Of a stretch of DNA of 64,000 nucleotides, positions 43,490-54,974 are shown one piece after another (position 1 is the first letter of the stretch; every line of letters begins with the position of its first letter). The notes below the pieces were generated by a model. The model worked only from the letters and a program-made list of their open reading frames with translations. It made no database searches and was not told the origin of the DNA. Origin of the DNA: Armigeres subalbatus (Eukaryota > Arthropoda > Insecta > Diptera > Culicidae); contig NC_085141.1 in the NCBI RefSeq assembly GCF_024139115.2, positions 396,454,042 through 396,518,041 on the forward strand. Direction: 5' to 3'. The position numbers and the translations under genes are program-made.

Positions 43490-44790
43490 TGAGACCTAAT
43501 CAGCTATGGCAACTAATGCACGCACATGTTTTCCTGGATAAACTGTTACAGCAAGGTGATGGTCTCTCGTGTCTGCTATTCAACATCGCTTTGGAGGGAG
43601 TAATATGAAGGGCAGGGATTGACACAAGTGGTACGATTTTCACGAAGTCCGTTCAGTTATTTGGTTTCGACGACGACATAGGTATTATGGCACGTGACTT
43701 TGGGAAGATGAAGGAAGCCTCTCGGATTGTACTCATTGCCATCAACACGTCGAAGACGAAGTACATGATAGGAAGAGGCTCAAAAGAGGACAATGTAAGC
43801 CACTCATCACGAGTCTGTATCGGTGGTGACGAAATCGAGGTGGTTGAAGAATTCGTGTACTTGGGATAACTGGTGACCTCCGATGACGGTACAAGCAGAG
43901 ATATTCGGAGACGCTTCATGGCAGGAAATCGTACTTACTTTGGAATACACATAACGCTCATTAGAGCGGTAGTCCTCTACCGACACGAGATCTGGATAAT
44001 GCTCGTGGAAGATCATCACATATGTGGAGTTTTCGAATGGAAAGTGTTGCCTACTATCTATGGCGGGGTGCAGATGAAGGACGGTACATGGAGTAGGTGA
44101 ATGAACCACGAGTTGCAACAACTGTTGGGAGCAGTGTTGTAAAATGTCATTTGCATTCGTTTGTATAATTTTCCCAGAACTTTTTTCAGTAGTTAGCTAG
44201 CGACTATCAAGTATGACGAACTTATAGCGCTTAAATGTGGCTACAACTTTGTCTAACAAGACATTGCTGTAAATATGTAATCTGGGGCGTGGGAGGCAAA
44301 ATGTCATTCAAATGACATTATGTCAAATGACACGTGACATTTTGGAGAGATTTCACTCTCTAGCCTCAGATGTTATATTTAGAACAATGTACCCTTGGAC
44401 AAAAATATAGCACTACTCAAGCGTTATGCGTACATCTAAAATTTTGAAGTAAATTGGGCTTCTGAAGAAAGTTATGAACAAATTAGTCAAATGACATGCA
44501 GATGACATTTTACAAGCCTGGTTGGGAGTTATGCCGCGAAAATCGAAAGACTGCGGTGGGCCGGGCAGGTGGCTAGAATGTCGGGCAATAACCCGGTAAA
44601 AATGGTTCTCGATAGTGGTCCTACGGGTACAAGAAGGCAAGGTGCGCATCAAGCAAGGTGGATCGATCAGGTGGTAGACGATTTTTGGACTCCGTGGCTG
44701 GGGATGTGTAGCTATGAACCGAGTTGAATGGAGAAGGCTAAGGCCGGTCTTAGTCTGACTAAATAATAATAATAATAATAATAATACAAA
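43490..44790 (+). pseudogene. LINE family A fragment with (TAA)n tail, interrupted by a MITE
   Basis: 43490-44123 and 44529-44760 together give the second half of RT: QQGDGLSCLLFNIALEG, QLFGFDDDIGIM (the FADD catalytic box with Ala changed to Asp), KTKYMIGRG, DEIEVVEEFVYLG, then RLRWAGQVARMSGNNPVKMV-like and the C-terminal tail. Stops occur at 43606-43608 and 43867-43869. It ends in AATAATAATAATAAT (44763-44789). The MITE at 44132-44520 splits it. Confidence 0.8.
44132..44520. mobile_element. hAT-like MITE, 8-bp target duplication
   Basis: GTTGGGAG at 44124-44131 and 44521-44528. Ends CAGTGTTGTAAAATGTCATT and complement of CAGGCTTGTAAAATGTCATC, fitting hAT termini (CA-x2-G). ATGACATTTTG-like words repeat inside. 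It is 389 bp and non-coding. Confidence 0.85.
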
Positions 44791-45297
44791 CACAATCTGC
44801 ATTGAAGAAGGAGAATATAACCACAGTACTCAGCATTCAAAACAATTGCCAGTAAAAGAGATCAGATGTTTGCTTTCCAGTATTCTTTGTTTTTCGTCTT
44901 TGAACACGCTTCACAAAAGTGTCTACTATGCAATGCTTGGCAATCAAGGGAAATGTTAAAAACATGTAAATATATGATTTCCATATTTTTCAATAATAAA
45001 CATGTTTTCGAGTAAGTGCCAGCCGAGCTTAGGCTTAATCATCTCGCAGGTTAGTAGCCGTTCTATTATAAGGAATGATTCCAATGGTAATCATCCAATC
45101 CTTATCGGCTATAGACATGGCAGTAATGCAGCATTGTTTGTTGCTTTCTTGTTTTAGATTTGTTTATAATTAGTAGCAGTATAATCATTCCAGAGGGATG
45201 CAGTTCCAAAGGTCTTGCTGGTCAAAATTCGTGATTGATTGATTGATGGTAAATATTTACTTGCTTACTAATGGATGAAGCTCAGATGAACAAAATG
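44791..45297. other. Intergenic upstream of an insulin-like gene
   Basis: AT-rich; no repeat boundary recognised. It may hold regulatory sites of the gene at 45376. Confidence 0.4.
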
Positions 45298-45335
45298 TTA
45301 TACACTTGAGCGAATGAAATTTAGTACGATTCAGT
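45298..45335 (+). promoter_or_regulatory. Candidate core promoter (TATA and initiator)
   Basis: TTATACACTT (45298) lies about 32 bp upstream of TTCAGTCG (45330), which fits the arthropod initiator TCAGT. This would put transcription start near 45332 and leave about 45 bases of 5' UTR before the ATG at 45376. Confidence 0.45.
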
Positions 45336-45375
45336 CGTCTTCGGAATCCAATCGGTGAGGTTGAGTACCTGCAAT

Positions 45376-45662
45376 ATGAAGAATATGTTTGTATCCCTAA
45401 TAAGTTTGCTGATACTGTTCGTATTTGCAAAAGATAGTTCGGGCTTCAGCGGAAGGTTGTGCATGGAGAGGCTGGAACAACTTATATTATTTACCTGCAA
45501 GAGTTAAGTCGATAATTGGTGTGAAGTGTTTTTTGTAGTGACATGTTTTATATGTTTCTAGATGGTGTCAACCCTGTCGTCGACCAGCACGCTATTTATA
45601 AAGAGTGCTGTTTCAAATCGTGTGAGCTTGATACGCTCTCAAAATTATGCAAAAATGAATGA
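45376..45662 (+). CDS. Insulin-like peptide, short C-peptide, two exons
   Basis: Exons 45376-45502 and 45562-45662; the 59-bp intron starts GTTAAG and ends TTTCTAG. Together they encode 75 residues. Residues 1-18 or so (MKNMFVSLISLLILFVFAK) are a signal peptide. The B-chain region GRLCMERLEQLILFTC has C-x11-C; after splicing, the A-chain region YKECCFKSCELDTLSKLC has CC-x3-C-x8-C. Six cysteines match the insulin fold. Only about 15 residues separate the chains and no dibasic cleavage site is seen, so it may stay a single chain as in IGF-like insect peptides. It would act as a secreted ligand of the insulin receptor, controlling growth, metabolism or reproduction; which role is unknown. The intron lies between the two chains, phase 1. 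Without splicing the frame stops three codons after the second B-chain cysteine, so each exon alone looks like a meaningless short ORF. Confidence 0.88.
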
Positions 45663-45795
45663 CACAGGATCTCTACACAATGGTTTTTCGCTTTATAAAA
45701 TATATATATATATATTCGTAGTTTTCGTGAATCGTTTTAGATCTAATTTTGTGGTACAATGAAAAATAGCTATAAATGCAAATCGAGGAGTGCAA

Positions 45796-45801
45796 AATAA
45801 A
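45796..45801 (+). terminator. Polyadenylation signal AATAAA
   Basis: The canonical hexamer lies 134 bases after the stop of the insulin-like gene. A (TA)n run at 45702-45715 lies in the predicted 3' UTR. Confidence 0.5.
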
Positions 45802-46310
45802 TGAGGAATGAAGACAGAAAATTAACCTGACAAGAGGCATGACGATGGATGATAATCACTCAGGATGGAATTCTTCTATATCAGCACTACGTATCTCTTC
45901 GGATTCAAAGTGAAATTTTTTTAACCTGTAAATAATGATGGCAAGCAAGAAAACAAGAACATTGCTAATGCTAAAAAAATGGCATTTTTACAATAGAAGA
46001 ACATTCTGTTGGCAATGTAATTATTTGTACATCTATTGGAATCACAATATGGCAATTTCAGTGTTATGTTGGTTATGTTATACGAATAAAGTTTACTATA
46101 TTTTTTATTATATATTGACTTAGGACTATGACTGTTGTTTTCTACACCAGTGTACACTTCGCGATTGCAAAAATCGGAGACCGTCACGAAAATATGAGTG
46201 ATTTTGAACGTTAATATCTCAGCCGTTTCTCGATGGATTTACAATTTGTTTTTGGACCATTCGATCAAGGAAGGGTTAACGCTTCTATGTATTGTTCTAA
46301 AAATACTAAT
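45802..46310. other. Intergenic
   Basis: No gene recognised. Short ORFs on both strands lack domains. Confidence 0.35.
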
Positions 46311-46650
46311 TTTCTACTGTTATACACGCAACATCTTCCAAAAGGCACCTTGTTTCTATTCAGTTTCATTAAAGGCAATGGAAAAACACCAAAGCACGAA
46401 AAAGTTACATCAAGATGTCAAAAACGTTCGAATTGTGATCAATGTTTCATTAACATTGCAATGCAGTACGCGTTTGGCATTTTGAAACGAACAACTAAAG
46501 AATACTGCACTGCATGTTGCATGGATGAAACAAAATCATTAAGTTGCATATTCTTTACCATGTAAATTCAATGGGTCTTTCAAAATTGAATTGTTTGTTT
46601 GAATTAAGTTTCGGATAAGTTGAGTGTACCTTCATGTCTGATTTAGCTGC
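46310..46650 (+). repeat. Dispersed repeat family C, copy 3 (partial)
   Basis: Shares CACCTTGTTTCTATTCAGTTT, GATGTCAAAAACGTTCGAATTG and AAGTTGCATATTCTTTACC with the copies at 33670 and 40845. Only the first half of the family is present. Confidence 0.65.
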
Positions 46651-46720
46651 GTAAGCTGCTAGGTAAACACCAATCCTGTACATGCATTGCAAGCACAGAC
46701 ATCAAAACTAATCAACTTAC

Positions 46721-46852
46721 GGGTTTGGTCTTGAATCGCAGTTCATACAGGATTTCACGCTGAGCGGACACAGCAGCACGACCGGGTTGATAGCAGTCCA
46801 ATGGAAAAGCATCGCATCGTTGGTGGTCGTCGGGGTGGTTACTGCAGATCAT
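46721..46852 (-). CDS. Candidate first coding exon of an unidentified gene
   Basis: On the minus strand an ATG (46852-46850), directly after an in-frame TGA, opens 44 codons (starts MICSNHPDDHQRC, ends ELRFKTKP) that run to a consensus donor CCC|GTAAGT at 46721/46720. The upstream 300 bp (to about 47150) is GC-richer than its surroundings, with in-frame stops, as expected of a 5' UTR. No downstream exon was found and the peptide is not recognised. The opposite strand also has an ORF (46801-47142), so this is a weak call. Confidence 0.3.
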
Positions 46853-47199
46853 TCAACCTCAACAATGGTAGCGATTTGGTCAGCAGCAGCGTGGCGCATT
46901 GGAGAATGCAAAGAAATTGCTTGCAAAATCCTAAATGGTGGCTCCTCAGCGAAAACACGGGAAAACTCCACGAGTCGATGACGGTCTACCGACCGGATCT
47001 GTGCGCCAATGTACTTCTATCTGGTGGCGGCGTGAATGCAATTTTCTTACGGCAGCGATTGCTCTCGGCGGCGGCGGTGTCGGCTCGGATCAACACGGTT
47101 CAAAATTATCTTCCTAAGTCCAAAAATTTCGTCGGCGGGTGACGAATAATACCCTTTTTAACGTTTGCATTTCTGGTGTACTAATGGTGGTAACCCATT

Positions 47200-47460
47200 A
47201 ATACCCTCAACATTCTGGAGAATTCCGAAATCCTGGGAAAATTTTCCAGAATTTTTTCATTAATTCTAGATAATTTCTCCGAGAATCGTTCCAGGAATTC
47301 CGCAGAAATCCTTCCCTCCAGGTACTTCTTCAAGAATCCTTTTTAATTTCTCCAAGAATTCCTTCAGCAATATCATCCGAAGGTTCATCTAAGATTACTT
47401 CAAAAGTTTCTTCAGGAATTTCTTTACGATTTTACAATGAATTTCGTCAATGGTTCGCCC
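47200..47460. repeat. GAATTCC minisatellite (related to 12900-13570)
   Basis: Degenerate CCAGGAATTCC/TTCTTCAAGAATCC units. Confidence 0.65.
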
Positions 47461-47558
47461 GGGAGGAAGCGTCATTCATAGCAAAAATACTTGCAAAAAT
47501 CTTGAATTGTGTCTTTCTTAGCCTGGCATCTATAAAAAGCAAGGCCATGCTGAAGGTT

Positions 47559-47847
47559 CTTCTTCTTCTTCTTATTGGCATTACATCCCACTGGGACAGA
47601 GCCGCCTCGCAGCTTAGTGTTCATTAAGCACTTCCACAGTTATTAACTGCGAGGTTTCTAAGCCAGGTTACCATTTTTGCATTCGTATATCATGAGACTA
47701 ACACGATGATACTTTTATGCCCAGGGAAGTCGAGACAATTTCCAATCCGTAAATTGCCTAGACCGGCACCGGGAATCGAACCCAGCCACCCTCAGCATGG
47801 TTTTGCTTTGTAGCCGCGCATCTTACCGCACGGCTAAGGAGGGCCCC
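47559..47847 (-). mobile_element. Full-length tRNA-derived SINE (Feilai-like)
   Basis: On the minus strand it starts GGGGCCCTCCTTAGCCGTGC, with an A-box region and a B-box GGTTCGATTCCCGGTGCC, and ends GCCAATAAGAAGAAGAAGAAG. CTGAAGGTT flanks it at 47550-47558 and 47848-47856. The 289-bp size and (GAA)n tail agree with the Aedes Feilai family as I know it; the name is tentative. Confidence 0.88.
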
Positions 47848-47974
47848 CTGAAGGTTACTGAATTTGATTTGTGGCATGGTGTAGGTTTTTGTTTTAGTAC
47901 TTCCTTATGAGCCTATGAGCATCATCGTGTTCTTTTCGACACAGGAATGCAAGAAATGGTGAATCGACTTAGAA

Positions 47975-48166
47975 CCCAAGCAACCACAAGAAGGGCTATT
48001 TTGGCTTAATCAGCTCTCATTTTAAGTAATTTTTTGTATGGTGGGAGCGTAAAAGTGAACTTTAAAGTTCCGTTAAGGATGCTTGGAACTTGATGTGAAC
48101 CATAGTGAACCAATTAGTTCGGTTAAGAGTAAATTTAAGTAAAATCTGAACTTCTGGTTGCTTGGG
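47975..48166. mobile_element. Short palindromic element (MITE-like)
   Basis: CCCAAGCAACCACAAGAAGG at the left is answered by AACTTCTGGTTGCTTGGG at the right. Target duplication unclear. Confidence 0.5.
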
Positions 48167-48249
48167 AATCCTCCAGGTTAATAACTGTGGAAATGTTGAA
48201 TGAAAACTAAGCTGCGATGCGTCAATTTTTAAATAGTGGATGTATTTTT

Positions 48250-50996
48250 TTCTATTATGGGTCCTGTACACCTCCGGTGGTGCAAAGGGCCGACTTGAAA
48301 AATCTCCATCCTGAGCGTTGTCCAGCTATCGCTTTAACCTGTTGCCAGGTTAGATTTCGGTCGACTTCTTTTATTTCTTTATTGAGGCTTCGCCGCCAAG
48401 AGCCTCTGGGTCTGCCTCTGCTGCGATGTCCCACTGGGTTCCAGTCTAATGCTTGTTTACAGATTTCGTTTCCGCCCCTACGTAGAGTGTGGCCGACCCA
48501 GCCCCACTTCCGATCCCGAATTTCTGTTGCTATCGGCCTCTGGTGACAACGACGATGGAGCTCGTTGTTTGAGATCCAGTTGCGAGGCCACCAGGCCCGA
48601 ATTATATACCGCAGGCATCTGTTAATGAACACCTGCAGCCATTGAGTGTTCTCCACTGATACATACCATGCTTCGCTAGCGTATAACAGCACAGATTTCA
48701 CGTTAGAGTTGAAAATTCGTATTTTGGTGCGTTCACATATCTGCCTGTTTTTTCAGATATTTCTTCAACTCGCAAAGGCAGCCCTTGCTTTCTTGATCCG
48801 TGCGCCTATGTCGATCTTGGTTCCGCCGTCTGACGCCATTTGGCTACCAAGATATTGGAAGCTTTCAATATTCTCCACTGGTTGCCCGGCTACTGTGAAA
48901 CCGGAAGGAGTCACCGTGTTTACATCCAACGATTTGGTTTTGTTGACGTTGATGACTAAACATGCCGAAGAGGAGCGCTCGGCAAGGTCGTTGAGCTTAC
49001 TCTACATATCAGAGCGTCGTTGCGCGAGGAGTGCAACGTCATCAGCCAATTCGAAGTCGTTTAGGTGCTCCATGGTTTGGTTCACGGTTAATCGCATCTA
49101 CCAGAATCTCGTAGATTACGATGAGGAACAGTAACGGTGATAGAATACATCCTTGCATAACACCAGCTACGACCCGGATAGGGTCGGACAGGACCCCATT
49201 TTGCAGCACTCTACACGAAAAGGCCTCGTACTGTGCTTTGATGAGGCCGATAATTTTCTCAGGAACCCCCTTGCGTCTCAGGGCGCCCCACATATTCTCG
49301 TGATTGAGACGGTCGAAAGCTTTTTCGTAGTCAATGACTCTTGAAATTCGTTGACCTGCTCCAGAATGATGCAGAGCGTGGCAATATGGTCCACACAGGA
49401 TCTTTCGGCACGGAATCCGGCCTGGTGCCACCAGAGAGTCGCATCGATCTTTTCCTGAATCCGGGCTAGGATAATTTTGCACAGAACTTTGAGAACGGTA
49501 CACAGCAACATAATGCCTCGCCAGTTATCGCATACAGTCCGGTTTCCCCTTTTTGGGTACCTTCACTAAGATACCTTGCATCCAGTCGACCGGAAAAGTT
49601 GCGGTGTCCTAGATATTACGAAATAAACGATGCAGTAGTTGAGCGGATGTCATGGGGTCAGCTTTGAGCATCTCGGCTGATATGCGATCGACCCCTGGGG
49701 CTTTATTCGATTTCATGGTTTGGATGGCTGTTTGAATCTCTAGCAGTGATGGAGCTTCGAGCTGGCTGGCACTTGAAAAAGTTGTTCGGAGTGCTCGAGC
49801 CAGCGTTTCAGCTGGTCAGTGGGTCGGTCAATAACTGATCATTCGCGTCTTTCACAGGCATCGTTGCAATTATCTTCGCCTCGCTTAAGCGTCGTGAGAT
49901 ATCGTAGAGGAGGCGAATGTCCCCGGTTGCGGCGGCTCTCTCTCTTTCGTCGGCCAGAGAGTCTGCCCACGCTCGCGTGTCCCGTCGACATGAGCGTTTT
50001 ACTTTCTTCTCAAGAGCCGCGTATCGTTGACTGGCTAAGGCTTTGGCTCCTCTGGTTTTTGATCGCACTATCGCGACTTTGGCTTCTCTTCGCTCCTCTA
50101 TCTTTCTCCTGGTCTCATCGGTGATCCATTGTTTTCTCTGGGTGCGCAGTTCACCCAGATTGTTCTCGCTGGTGACGATGAAGGCATTCTTGATGGCGGT
50201 CCATTGGTCTTCCACGCTGCCACCTTCCGGAATATCTGCAGCACGCGTCTCCAGTTTTTCATCGAAGGACCGTTTCACCGTGGCATCTTCCAGTCGGCGT
50301 GTGTTGAATGGTCGTCCAACTCTTTCCTCCTGCCGACGAATCCGCGCAATGCGCAGGCGTATTTCGCCGATGAGGAGGTGATGATCAGACGCGATATCGG
50401 CACTACGTTTATTCCGTACAATTGCTTCGTTTCCATTTTCGGCTGATGCAGATGTGGTCGATTTGATTTTCTGTAAAACCGTCACGGGAGACCCACGTGA
50501 CCGTGTGAACCGATCGATGAGGGAAGAGCGATCCCCCGATCACCATGTCGTTATTACCATAAAATTCTGCGAACAGCTCTCCGTTTTCACTCATTTCTCC
50601 GAGACCACGGCGTCCCATAGTGCGCTCATGGTTCGAGTTGTCGGATCCGATCTTCGCATTGAAGTCGCCCAATCAGATCTTGATATCACTCTTCGGAATT
50701 CTATCTACGACGGCATTGAGTTGACTGTAGAAGTTCTCTTTGTGTTGCAGATCGGCAGCACCGGTTGGCGCATAACATTGGATTATAGTAAGGTTTCGGA
50801 CCCGTGTTCTAAATCTGGCAACGATTATCCTTTCACTTATAGGTTCCCACTTCATAAGCGCAGAGTGTGCCTGAGCGCTTAGTAGGAATCCAACTCCGCG
50901 ATGCCGGGAGCGTGTTCCCCTCGTAAACCAGAGTATAGCAGAACTTGTCCCGACGGCGTTTGGCCAACGGACTTCACTCAGACCCAGGATCTGTGT
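48250..50996 (-). pseudogene. RTE-type LINE, nearly full length but broken
   Basis: Read on the minus strand: endonuclease from about 50990 (ILGLSEVRWPNAVGTSS, then CYAPTGAADLQHKENFYSQL, MGDFNAKIGSDN, TENQIDHICISRKW), linker, reverse transcriptase with VIDYEKAFDRLNHENMWGAL and VMQGCILSPLLFLIVIYEIL (about 49310-49130), and the C-terminal domain with EIRDRKWGWVGHTLRRGGNE and ICKQALDWNPVGHRSRGRP (48600-48400). Several frameshifts split it. The endonuclease motif GDFNAK is intact. The extreme N-terminus is missing where the minisatellite begins at 51000. The 3' end after the stop near 48255 is short (TAATAGAAAAAAATAC). The fold and gene order suit the RTE clade (mosquito JAM1-like); this is judged by eye. 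Confidence 0.85.
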
Positions 50997-50999
50997 TGG

Positions 51000-51290
51000 A
51001 GAAGGAATTTTGCAAAATTCCTGTGTGAGGATTATCCCACAATTTAAGAAGAAGAAGAAGGAAGCTCCCAGAATTCTTGATGAAGCAGTTTTCCAGAATA
51101 TCTGGAATGTGAAAGCAATTCCCCAAAATTCTTAGATGAGGAATTCTCCAGAAAGGAAGAATAATTCTCCAGAACTCCTGCAAAAAGAATCACCGGTGGC
51201 GGAGTTTCCTACAAACCTTGTAGATAGAATTTTCAGAATTACGAGAGAAGGTGTTTTCCAGGCAAATTGTTTAATTGCTTTATATAAAAT
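51000..51290. repeat. GGAATTC minisatellite
   Basis: CCAGAATTC/GGAATTCTCC units in the orientation opposite to 12900-13570. It lies directly at the 5' truncation of the LINE. Confidence 0.6.
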
Positions 51291-51365
51291 CTCTAAGTAA
51301 CCAACAAAGTAAATTTAAAAATACCATGAAAATGTAACCAGAAGGATTTCCTGGTTGTGTACCTT

Positions 51366-51605
51366 CTTCTTCTTCTTCCATGGCTTTACATCCCAACTGA
51401 AACTTTGCCTGCTTTTCCATCAAGTATTCTTTTCAGCATTTCGTCATCTGACAGCTTTTCTATGTCCGCCATTGCATGAGTAATGAGTTTGTATCTTGTA
51501 TGGCAAGTACAATGGTAACACTATGCCCCGGGAGTCGAGAATGTTTTCCACCCGAAAACATCCTTGACCGGACCGAGACAGGTTTGGTACCAGTTATGTA
51601 AAAAG
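51366..51605 (-). mobile_element. Diverged SINE-like sequence
   Basis: Begins TTCTTCTTCTTC on the plus strand and carries CTATGCCCCGGGAGTCGAGAA and GAGACAGGTTTGGTACC, the same plan as the Feilai-like copies in reverse. Related to 30565-30795. Confidence 0.45.
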
Positions 51606-51619
51606 AGTTTGTCAGAAAT

Positions 51620-53440
51620 GCTAAGCTAATCAGTGATTACCGGATCGCACCCATTATCTTACATCTTGAACGTTGGGGTTGTTGTGCGAGGTAGGACAGT
51701 AGCAGGGACTCCAGCAGCTTGTTTTTGGCTCATCGTTAGCGATACTGAAACTGAAAATATGTTGCCATTGGTAGCAGAACCACAAGCGCTTGCCGGAGGG
51801 AGACACTGCAGAAATTCATTCGCATGGATGCCAAATCATCGAATGGCTAAACGTTGGCGTCAGTGGCAGTCTAGTGAAATTTTCTTTCAAAATTCTAATT
51901 TAGTTTCCGTTTGTGATTGGAAAGGTTCATTATTGAAAACCAATCGATTCTTTTCAGAAACATAATTTTATAAAAGAGAAGGTTGAGCCGAGACGAATTT
52001 TTCCCCCTTGAGCCGATACATACGCCATCAAATATTCTTCAGTCACTATGCGGCATAAATTTATTGCGGCTTCTCTCTCCAACGCGTGGTTGTAATTCTG
52101 CCACGACGGTTTCGTGCAAAACAGGCGCAACTTGGAATTTGTAAATGTTCAGAATCGACTTCAGGGAAACTTCAACATTTGTGTGAATATTTCGAATTTC
52201 ATAAATATCATGGCATGTGTTGATACAAATGGATAAGTTTAGAGCTGCTTCCATTAAAGATGACCATTCGTTTCTGCCTATGTAATCAATGCAAAAAAAA
52301 TCACTTAAATGCTGCTGACGACGCGACCACCATCCGATAATACGCCCCTCTACCATCCATGACCGTCACTGACTGACGCCACTGGTGTCGCTGCTACATC
52401 CTCCAACGGGTGAATTCACTACCGGACGCCGTTGATCGACCTCCATGAAATCTCGAACAAAAATAACGCGCGCGCTGAACACGGCTCTTTTTATGCACAA
52501 ATAAAATGAAGCAGTGGGCCATTGAAATGTGCATCCATTTCGTTTACCGAAAGGGCGGGGCTAATGGTGTTACTCCATTAGATACAAGAAAGCTGCATTT
52601 TCTTGCACGAGATTTCGACGGCGTTTTGAATTTGGATGCTGTTAGTGGTTATAAAGGCCCGGTCCTTTTAATACAAAGGAAGGTTGAGGCGAAACGAATT
52701 TTCTCCAAAGTGGAAATTATAACCGCATGATGACGACACAAACTTGCCATCGGTAGTAAAATCACAAGCGCTCGTCGTTATACCGTCTTACCCTACAAAG
52801 GAACTCTTAAACATGTTGGAAATTCAAATTAGAAAATGGACGCTCCTGCTTATAAGGCAGTGTAGAGTCGTGCCTAATGGTTCTGACAATAATGGTCGTT
52901 CTGTAATATTGCGGAATCTGTTTGCTCGTGACACAATCGGCTTGCGGTTAAAACTGCAGTGAACTCTCATCAGTGTACGCGCAGTCGAAGCAAGCGAAAA
53001 CCCAGAAAATTTTTATTCTGGAGAGAGTTGTCGAACGCCCATGCAGAACAGAAACAAGTGACAAAAGCTCCCTTAAAGATTTCAGAGACAGAAGCGGTAA
53101 TTGATCGTCTTATTGTAACTCGCTGAACACATCTCCCAAAAAGCTTTCATGGTTCGACTCCATTTGAATCATTGCGTGATATTTGTGCTCTCCATTGCTA
53201 TAGACAGCGTATTGATGTTTCTTGCACGTGTTTTGCGATTGTGATTCACGCTAACTGAAGGCTCTATCGTATATGTATAGGAAAAACGACTTCGTCAGTG
53301 GATGGGAATAACCAGCGCGTGGGGGATGAAGGAGTTCATTTGCAGTGCAAAATGTAAACAAAGGAACATAAATTCCATTCAAAAATTCAAGATGGCTGAC
53401 TTGGGGACATTGGCAAGTCAGATCACCCCCCAATAGAGGC
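51620..53440. other. Region with an internal degenerate duplication, no gene assigned
   Basis: GGTTGAGCCGAGACGAATTTT (51981) recurs as GGTTGAGGCGAAACGAATTTT (52682), and GCCATTGGTAGCAGAACCACAAGCG (51763) as GCCATCGGTAGTAAAATCACAAGCG (52748). The two halves seem to be old copies of one unit. Open frames at 51633-51965, 52506-52730 and 52744-52962 were not recognised. TTTATGCACAAATAAA near 52490 could be a promoter or poly(A) site. Confidence 0.4.
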
Positions 53441-53446
53441 ATCCTG

Positions 53447-53646
53447 TGCTAACCTTCATCTACTCAGTTGCTGAGTGAAATTTTATTGCTCTATCTTTTC
53501 TTTTTGCTCAATTTCCGTCAAAAGCAGGACTACTCCAAAACTATGAGTAATCCTGCTTATGACGGAAATTGAGTAAAACTTCCGTGGGAAGAAAAGAGAC
53601 GGCAATACAATTTTACTCAATCACTGAGTAAATGAATGTTAGAGTG
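53447..53646. mobile_element. Fold-back MITE
   Basis: Almost its whole length is palindromic (TTCATCTACTCAGTTGCTGAG...AATTTCCGTCAAAAGCAGGA and complement ending CACTGAGTAAATGAATGTTAG). The ACTCA-rich arms resemble the MITE at 24472. The right end is followed by TA. Confidence 0.7.
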
Positions 53647-53835
53647 TATGTTCAATTCCTTTTGTAGTGAAAAAATATTCACGTTTGATTTATTCAAATA
53701 TTCAGCTCTATTGCTCACTCGTGAATGCTCGTTGATAGAGTTTTGAGAATAACTTTTCCTATACCGTGTTAGTGTTACAGTCGCCTCTCCATATCTCGAT
53801 ATTGAAGGGACCATCGAGATCAAGAACAAGCATGG

Positions 53836-53873
53836 TCTTGCACATCTTACCGCACGGCTAAGAAGGGCGGTTC
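53836..53873 (-). repeat. SINE 5' fragment
   Basis: GTCTTGCACATCTTACCGCACGGCTAAGAAGGGC matches the tRNA-like end of the Feilai-type copies. Confidence 0.6.
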
Positions 53874-54974
53874 ATTGTCACCAGAATTGCCCTTCATTCG
53901 CTTGAAAACAAAATCCACTTCTTCCGTGCCTGCCGAATCCTAATGGAACTATCAAATCTATTCATTTGCCTAAATAACATATCTATTCCATATCATTGTA
54001 TACTCGCGAAGTCGAAACAAATTCTGCTCTTCTTTTCTAATGGGAAAACCCATTACAATCTGTCAAAGTTTAAGTAAAGCATGGCCACCATCTCCTCCTC
54101 TCTGTTCCTCTACTCCTAAAACCCATAATGAACATTCATTAATTTTGTGAAGAATTTTGCTAATACACCCATCTAATTAATAACAGTAAATTGTGTAGGT
54201 TGACTCCTGGGTTGAGATAATTTTGGATTTCGGATACATTTTAGGTGGTGAAGAAAAAATCCAAAATAGAATTTTTTAAAAATCGTCTAGTGTACTTCTT
54301 TCATTATTGTTTTTTGTAATTTGTCAATTTACATTAGCTTCGAATTGCCTCGATAATGGAATTCAAAGCTGTATACGATCACATTAGTTAAAAAAGGACG
54401 TTGGCTTACGAGCTACAAACAAATAGGATACTGAAAATGCTGTAAACATGGTTTGAGCCTAATATAAGTCCCTTCGAGACCTTTTATATATAAAGGTGCT
54501 GACTCTTTCAAGCATTGTAATAAATAGATTATGAGGGGCTGAGCTATTTGTGTTTAAGCTTCTGCATAGTCTCTTAAACATACATCATGACTTACAAATG
54601 GGATAAAAACAATGAAAGCCATCATATTTTTTTTTCTAAAAGTAGTCATGGTAAAATTGTACGTTGAATAGGGATTAAGCATCCTAAGAATTTCTCGTTT
54701 CAATTCGAGCTGTATTAAAAAATTTCCGAGGTTCTTAATACTTCAGTCACATATTGCTTCTAGTTGCGACATGACAATTCTACCTCAACTGCTATCCGAG
54801 GATATCCCACAGAGGCACTGCGTCATGCGTGTTTCAATTTGTTCGATTTGTATAAATGATCTACCTACAACCTAATTATGGCTTTAAACGATTCTGTCGT
54901 TTCGTTTGAAAAACATATTAAAATAATTAAAAAAATCGAATACACGTGTATATTTTGTGGTTGCTCATCCGAAT
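53874..54974. other. Intergenic, 3' of the insulin-like gene
   Basis: AT-rich. No poly(A) hexamer was seen on the minus strand close to the gene. Confidence 0.4.

Noticed and set aside
45562..45762. Stand-alone 66-residue protein with a mitochondrial-like start
   Set aside because: The ATG at 45562 is the first base of an insulin-like exon after TTTCTAG; the real reading frame is different.
46801..47142. Plus-strand 113-residue ORF
   Set aside because: No recognisable motif, no splice or promoter support, and the composition is explained by GC-rich DNA; a minus-strand exon is at least as likely.
48217..50882. Plus-strand ORFs across the RTE-type LINE
   Set aside because: They are antisense to clear endonuclease and RT motifs on the minus strand.
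52506..52962. Two short ORFs as possible host genes
   Set aside because: No domain was recognised and the region is an old duplication; reported only as unassigned.
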